Source: Thermoflexales bacterium (GTDB lineage: Bacteria > Chloroflexota > Anaerolineae > Fen-1058). Taken from it: a DNA stretch of 10,983 nucleotides. The stretch lies in contig JAFGFO010000393.1 of NCBI GenBank assembly GCA_016931085.1, forward strand, positions 1-10,983. The letters are read 5' to 3'. Made by a program: the position numbers and the translations under genes. Of the stretch, positions 8,213 through 10,983 are shown piece after piece; positions within the stretch are counted from its first letter, which is position 1; each line of letters opens with the position of its first letter. The notes beneath the pieces were generated by a model, which made no database searches, was not told the DNA's origin, and saw nothing but the letters and a program-made list of their open reading frames with translations.

Positions 8213-8586
8213 AGAAAATCGAGATGACGCTGAGCCTGGCCGGGATCGCGTTTGGGATCGCGCTGGCGGGGCTGATCGTGGCGCGGCTTTCCGAGCAAGC
8301 CCTGTCGGTCGTGGCAGGTGTCGCCTGCGGCGTTGGCGCGCTGCTGCCGGCGCTGATCGTGCTGTCGGTGATGGCCCTGCGCCGTCGCGACGAGGCACGC
8401 TTCGAGCCGCCTCACTACCCTCGCCAGGCCTACCCGCCGGTCATCGTCCTGGCCCCGCCAGCCCAGCCAGCGCTGCCGGCCGGCGGGCCCTACGGCCAGA
8501 CGGCCTACCCGCCCCCGGTGGCGGCGCGCCAATTCAGCATCATTGGCAGCGAGGGAGAGCGCATCGTGGACGAATACCAGGGTTGA
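8209..8586 (+). CDS. Small two-helix membrane protein with Pro/Tyr-rich tail
   Basis: 125 residues, not recognised as a named family. The ATG overlaps the stop of the FtsK-like gene (ATGA) and has AGGAGG just upstream, so the two are translationally coupled. Hydrophobic segments at about 7-25 and 32-55 are bracketed by K2/K3 and an RRR at about 58-60. By the positive-inside rule both ends are cytoplasmic. The rest is a tail of about 65 residues rich in Pro, Tyr and Ala (PPHYPRQAYPP, GPYGQTAYPP), ending in a hydrophilic stretch QFSIIGSEGERIVDE that looks more ordered. Inference: membrane tether or partner for the soluble translocase, replacing the N-terminal membrane domain of full FtsK. Confidence 0.72.
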   Translation: MKKIEMTLSLAGIAFGIALAGLIVARLSEQALSVVAGVACGVGALLPALIVLSVMALRRRDEARFEPPHYPRQAYPPVIVLAPPAQPALPAGGPYGQTAYPPPVAARQFSIIGSEGERIVDEYQG

Positions 8587-8614
8587 GGCTGAGGCTAGAG
8601 CTAGGCAAGAGTGT

Positions 8615-8680
8615 AGCCCCTAAAGGTCTCTGCCCCCTGCGCTTCGCTTGGAGGTGCTGCGCAAGACCTTTAGGGGCTTT
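8615..8680 (+). terminator. Long hairpin after the FtsK-like operon, possible terminator
   Basis: AGCCCCTAAAGGTCT (8615-8629) and its exact complement (8664-8678) form a 15-bp stem with a 34-base GC-rich loop, followed by only three T residues. The stem is perfect but the loop is large and the U-run short. It may be a terminator, an intergenic repeat unit or a processed RNA structure. Confidence 0.5.
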
Positions 8681-8690
8681 CATGTTGTGG

Positions 8691-8696
8691 TATAAT
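8691..8696 (+). promoter_or_regulatory. Possible -10 box for the selenoprotein gene
   Basis: A perfect TATAAT lies 12 bp beyond the hairpin. The only -35 candidate, TTTAGG (8669-8674, 16-bp spacing), is weak and lies in the 3' arm of the hairpin. The leader to the GTG would be about 40 bases. Confidence 0.4.
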
Positions 8697-8744
8697 AACA
8701 GCATATCAAGCTCAAAACAGGGATATGACTGAAAGGAGTAAGAG

Positions 8745-8963
8745 GTGAAAATCTCGATCACCTATTGCGGACGTTGAAACTATCTTCCCCAGGCCACCAG
8801 TTTGGCGGCCGAAATAACCAAGGTCTTGGGCGTCGAGCCCGAGTTGATCCAGGGCGACAACGGCATCTTTGACGTCGTCGCGGATGGGAAACTCGTCTTT
8901 TCCAAGTATACCACAGGGCGCTTTCCTACGAACGACGAGATCGTCGAGCGCCTGCGCCAGTGA
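8745..8963 (+). CDS. Rdx/SelW-type CXXU selenoprotein (in-frame TGA read as selenocysteine)
   Basis: 72 codons from GTG (AGGAG 6 bases upstream) to TGA at 8961-8963, with an internal TGA at 8775-8777. Read through, the protein starts MKISITYCGRUNYLPQA, where U is residue 11. This is the beta1-CXXC/U-alpha start of the Rdx (SelW/SelT/SelH) thioredoxin-like family. The C-terminal half also fits: IFDVVADGKLVFSK then TGRFPTNDEI, matching the family's F-V-DG-LVFSK-GRFP pattern. The TGA falls exactly on the second redox position of CXXC, and a SECIS-like hairpin starts 14 bases after it. The frame stays intact and conserved for 61 codons beyond, which argues against a pseudogene. The usual length is about 70-95 residues. 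Expected role: small thiol/selenol redox protein, substrate unknown. It needs SelA, SelB, SelD and tRNA-Sec elsewhere in the genome. Confidence 0.85.
8792..8810 (+). promoter_or_regulatory. Bacterial SECIS-like hairpin
   Basis: GGCC (8792-8795) pairs with GGCC (8807-8810). After one A-C mismatch, CCA (8797-8799) pairs with UGG (8803-8805), leaving a GUU apical loop (8800-8802). The loop G is 23 bases after the TGA, and it begins the loop as G-U. This is the geometry of SelB-binding bacterial SECIS elements (short apical stem, G in the first loop positions, loop about 16-37 bases from UGA). It is coding sequence for residues 17-22. Confidence 0.65.
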
Positions 8964-8967
8964 CAGA

Positions 8968-9477
8968 TCAGCTCACGTCGACGTCGGCATCCACGCCGGC
9001 AGTCTCCGCCACCTCTGGGCTGCCGGCCGCCGCTTCGATGTGATCCAGCAGCGCGGCCAGCCCCAGCAGGTAACTGCGCCAGCCGAAGCCACAGATTTGC
9101 CCGATGCAGACCGGGGCAATCAGCGAGGTGTTGCGGAACGGCTCGCGAGCGTGGATGTTCGACAGGTGCACTTCCACCGCCGGGAGCGCCACCGCCGTGA
9201 TCGCGTCGCGCAGCGCCACACTGGTGTGGGTGTAGCCGCCTGGGTTGATCAGCACGCCGTCGGCCTGCCCACTGGCTTCGTGCAGCGCGTCGATCAACCT
9301 GCCCTCGTGGTTGGATTGCAAGACGCGCAAGGCCGCCTCCCGCTCGTGGGCCAACTCGAGCAAGGCGGCGTTGATGTCGTCTAGCGTCTGGCTGCCATAT
9401 ACCTCCGGCTCCCGCTGCCCAAGCAGGTTCAGGTTAGGGCCGTGCAGCACGAGAATCTTGAAACGATCGTTGGCCAT
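8968..9477 (-). CDS. aroQ: Type II 3-dehydroquinate dehydratase
   Basis: 169 residues. It dehydrates 3-dehydroquinate to 3-dehydroshikimate, third step of the shikimate pathway, as a cytosolic dodecamer in this family. Motifs: HGPNLNLLG (12-20), flexible loop GQREPEVYG with R22 and catalytic Y27, SNHEG (55-59), [16 protein letters not shown] (77-92), VEVHLSN with catalytic H104, and [15 protein letters not shown]. The ATG at 9477 is chosen over the GTG (9489) and ATG (9483) upstream because GGAG (9487-9484) lies 6 bases before it and [13 protein letters not shown] fits the family start. An acidic tail of about 20 residues (ending GVDADVDVS) extends past the usual end. The start overlaps the end of the ATPase gene by 44 bp. 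Its stop is 4 bp from that of the convergent selenoprotein gene. Confidence 0.95.
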   Translation of the reverse strand: MANDRFKILVLHGPNLNLLGQREPEVYGSQTLDDINAALLELAHEREAALRVLQSNHEGRLIDALHEASGQADGVLINPGGYTHTSVALRDAITAVALPAVEVHLSNIHAREPFRNTSLIAPVCIGQICGFGWRSYLLGLAALLDHIEAAAGSPEVAETAGVDADVDVS

Positions 9478-10189
9478 GTCCATCTCCACTATACTGGTCC
9501 AGCATAAACTCCCGGTAAAGCCGGTAATGATCCGTCTCTTGATACGCTACAGGCTCCAGGGGCGAGTGGTCGAAACTGTAAATCACCGCCCCTGGGCAAG
9601 ACAGGAGGATCGGGGAATGTGTGGCGATGATGAATTGAGCGTGGCCCGCATGCCCCATCGCCTCGAGTATCTCCAGCAGGCCCAGTTGGGTCCTGGGCGA
9701 GAGCGCCGTCTCCGGCTCGTCGAGCAAGTACAAGCCCTTGATCTTGTAGCGCGATCTGAAATACGACATCAGGGATTGGCCGTGCGATTGGCTCATGAGC
9801 GACTTGCCGCCAAAATAGCTGAGCTGCCCTGGGTCGGCCGCCGCCCACTCGTCCAGCAGCCTGGCAAAGTCCTGGAAAATGGCCGAGCCGAAAAACGAGC
9901 CGGGCACGCGGCCATCTACCCACTCGAGCGTGATATAGCGGCAAAGCTTGGTCTCGAACGGGTTGCGCTCGAAGCGAACCCGCCCGTCGTCGCGCCAGAT
10001 GTGGATGCCGCAAGCGTGCGCCAGGGCCTCCAGCAAGGTCGATTTGCCCGTGCCGTTCTCACCGACGAACAACGTGACGGGTGACTTGAAGCCAAGCCGC
10101 TCGGTCTGGGTAAAAATGGGCAGGCTGAACGGGTAGTACTCCCGCGTGGGATACTTTTCAGGATGCAGTGTGACGCTTTTTAGATGCAT
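9434..10189 (-). CDS. AAA/ABC-type predicted ATPase (SMC/RecF-like fold, COG3910-like)
   Basis: 251 residues, single-domain ATPase without membrane helices. Walker A GENGTGKS (43-50), a signature-like SQSHGQS (133-139), Walker B LYLLDEPE (153-160) with catalytic E158, and switch His in ATHSP (H191). The layout matches small standalone ABC-type ATPases of the predicted-ATPase group; their biological role is not established. ATG at 10189 with AGAGG (10200-10196) 6 bases upstream. It sits between aroB and aroQ on the same strand, probably cotranscribed, but it has no known shikimate function. The last 18 residues or so (after REFMLDQY) lie mostly over the aroQ start and are probably a non-conserved tail. 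Confidence 0.85.
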   Translation of the reverse strand: MHLKSVTLHPEKYPTREYYPFSLPIFTQTERLGFKSPVTLFVGENGTGKSTLLEALAHACGIHIWRDDGRVRFERNPFETKLCRYITLEWVDGRVPGSFFGSAIFQDFARLLDEWAAADPGQLSYFGGKSLMSQSHGQSLMSYFRSRYKIKGLYLLDEPETALSPRTQLGLLEILEAMGHAGHAQFIIATHSPILLSCPGAVIYSFDHSPLEPVAYQETDHYRLYREFMLDQYSGDGHGQRSFQDSRAARP

Positions 10190-10199
10190 GGTAAACCTC

Positions 10200-10983
10200 T
10201 CACCCTAACCCTCTCCCCAGGGGGGAGAGGGAACAAGACCCCTCACCACCTCCGACCTCCGGTCGGAGCAGGCCGCCTTCGGCGTCTCCCCTTGAGGGGC
10301 GAGGGGATAGGACGCGTATCACCAGGTCTTGCGGGACAGTGTCGGTGATCTCGACCTGGCCCACCGCGCGCGGCAAGACCCAGCGCAGGGCGCGCCCGCG
10401 CCGCTTTTTGTCGTGCGCCATCGCTTCCCAGACTGCTTCAGGCGGGAAAGGCAGAGGGACAAGCGGCAGCCCCCAGGCGGCCAGCAGCGCCTCCAGCCGC
10501 TCAAGCAGTGAGCGATCCGCCCAACCCAGCTCGGCCGCCAGCCGCGCCGCGACGAGCAGTCCCAGGCCCACCGCTTCTCCGTGCCGCAGACTATAATCGC
10601 TCAGGCGCTCCAGCGCGTGCCCGGCCGTGTGCCCCAGGTTGAGAGCTGCTCGCCGCCCCTGCTCATAAGGATCCTCTTCGACAATGGCGATTTTGACTTT
10701 CAAAGAGCGCGCCAGCAACACAGCCGGCAGTGTGCGCGGTGACTGGGGCGCCAGGGCTTCCAACTCGGCAAACAAACCCGGCTCGCCGATGACAGCGTGC
10801 TTGATGACCTCAGCCATGCCGGCGCGGAATTCGACGAGCGGCAGCGTGCTAAGCACTTGAGGATCCATGATGACCACCGCCGGCTGCTTGAAGGCTCCGA
10901 CCAGGTTCTTGCCCTGCGGCAAATCGACGCCCGTCTTGCCGCCCACGCTGGAATCGGTCATGGCCAGCAGCGTGGTCGGCGCC
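10200..10983 (-). CDS. aroB: 3-dehydroquinate synthase, C-terminal part (5' end outside window)
   Basis: The frame enters from the right edge as APTTLLAMTDSSVGGKTG, the family's PTTLLA-DSSVGGKTG motif, so the visible ATG at 10961 is internal. AroB converts DAHP to 3-dehydroquinate with NAD and a divalent metal, second step of the shikimate pathway. Visible motifs: GKNLVGAF, MAEVIKH (metal-ligand Glu), NLGHTAGHALE and LRHGEAVGLG (metal-ligand His residues 16 apart, as in the family), HDKKRRG, and VEITDTVPQDLV, where family members normally end. About 35 further residues (10307-10203) are Gly/Arg/Ser-rich and encoded by an intergenic-type repeat. The stop at 10202-10200 touches the ribosome binding site of the next gene. 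Confidence 0.95.
   Translation of the reverse strand, partial: APTTLLAMTDSSVGGKTGVDLPQGKNLVGAFKQPAVVIMDPQVLSTLPLVEFRAGMAEVIKHAVIGEPGLFAELEALAPQSPRTLPAVLLARSLKVKIAIVEEDPYEQGRRAALNLGHTAGHALERLSDYSLRHGEAVGLGLLVAARLAAELGWADRSLLERLEALLAAWGLPLVPLPFPPEAVWEAMAHDKKRRGRALRWVLPRAVGQVEITDTVPQDLVIRVLSPRPSRGDAEGGLLRPEVGGGEGSCSLSPLGRGLG
10203..10310. repeat. GC-rich palindromic intergenic-type repeat overlapping the end of aroB
   Basis: Three stems in about 110 bp: CCCTCTCCCC (10209-10218) with GGGGAGAGGG (10222-10231), loop AGG; TCCGACC (10251-10257) with GGTCGGA (10261-10267), loop TCC; and CCCCT with AGGGG around 10288-10299. The CACCCTAACCCTCTCCCC edge resembles widely dispersed bacterial intergenic repeats. 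It may end aroB transcription or stabilise the mRNA. Copy number cannot be judged from one window. Confidence 0.6.

Noticed and set aside
8775..8777. TGA as a true stop, making the 8745 gene a pseudogene
   Set aside because: It falls exactly at the family's CXXC/CXXU redox position, the rest of the protein keeps conserved motifs, and a SECIS-like hairpin follows. Sec decoding is the better reading, though unproven without the Sec machinery.
9478..9489. GTG at 9489 or ATG at 9483 as the aroQ start
   Set aside because: The GGAG formed by these codons is better used as the ribosome binding site for the ATG at 9477, and the added residues MEMD are not family-like.
9245..10084. A 279-codon plus-strand open frame
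   Set aside because: It spans the antisense of both aroQ and the ATPase gene, each of which has intact family motifs.

Overview
The window reads as a chromosomal segment of a GC-rich bacterium (roughly 60% GC by eye). Promoters have sigma-70-like -35/-10 boxes, ribosome binding sites are strong, and there is a Gram-positive-type SOS box (GAAC-N4-GTTC). The FtsK-like, CXXU and two-cNMP-domain protein types would fit Chloroflexota (Anaerolineae-like), but nothing here proves the phylum. There are no rRNA, tRNA, CRISPR or transposase genes.

Left part (1-1488, minus strand): a gene that runs off the left edge and encodes an unusual fusion, two cyclic-nucleotide-binding domains followed by a [NiFe]-hydrogenase small-subunit / NuoB-like iron-sulfur domain. 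It is transcribed divergently from a three-gene ABC exporter operon. The two promoters overlap physically between 1541 and 1580.

Centre-left (1619-7044, plus strand): three consecutive full-length ABC exporter half-transporters. The first has all canonical ATPase motifs. The second and third carry complementary motif defects (Asp for the catalytic Glu and Gln for the switch His in one; LSIGQ signature in the other) and overlap by 4 bp, so they should form a heterodimer with one degenerate ATP site. The second also carries an in-frame 18-bp tandem repeat (five units) inside its nucleotide-binding domain.

Centre-right (7100-8680, plus strand): a perfect-consensus promoter with an SOS-box-like operator in its spacer and a 15-bp palindrome near the expected +1. 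It drives a short soluble FtsK/SpoIIIE-type DNA translocase and, overlapping it, a small two-helix membrane protein with a Pro/Tyr-rich tail. A long hairpin follows.

Right part: a 72-residue Rdx/SelW-type protein (8745-8963, plus strand) whose CXXC position is encoded TGC-GGA-CGT-TGA, with a good bacterial SECIS-like hairpin just downstream. It is therefore very probably a selenoprotein and is broken in any standard ORF call. It converges, with 4 bp between stops, on a minus-strand shikimate group aroB (partial) - AAA ATPase - aroQ. A GC-rich intergenic-type repeat between aroB and the ATPase gene has been absorbed as a C-terminal extension of AroB.
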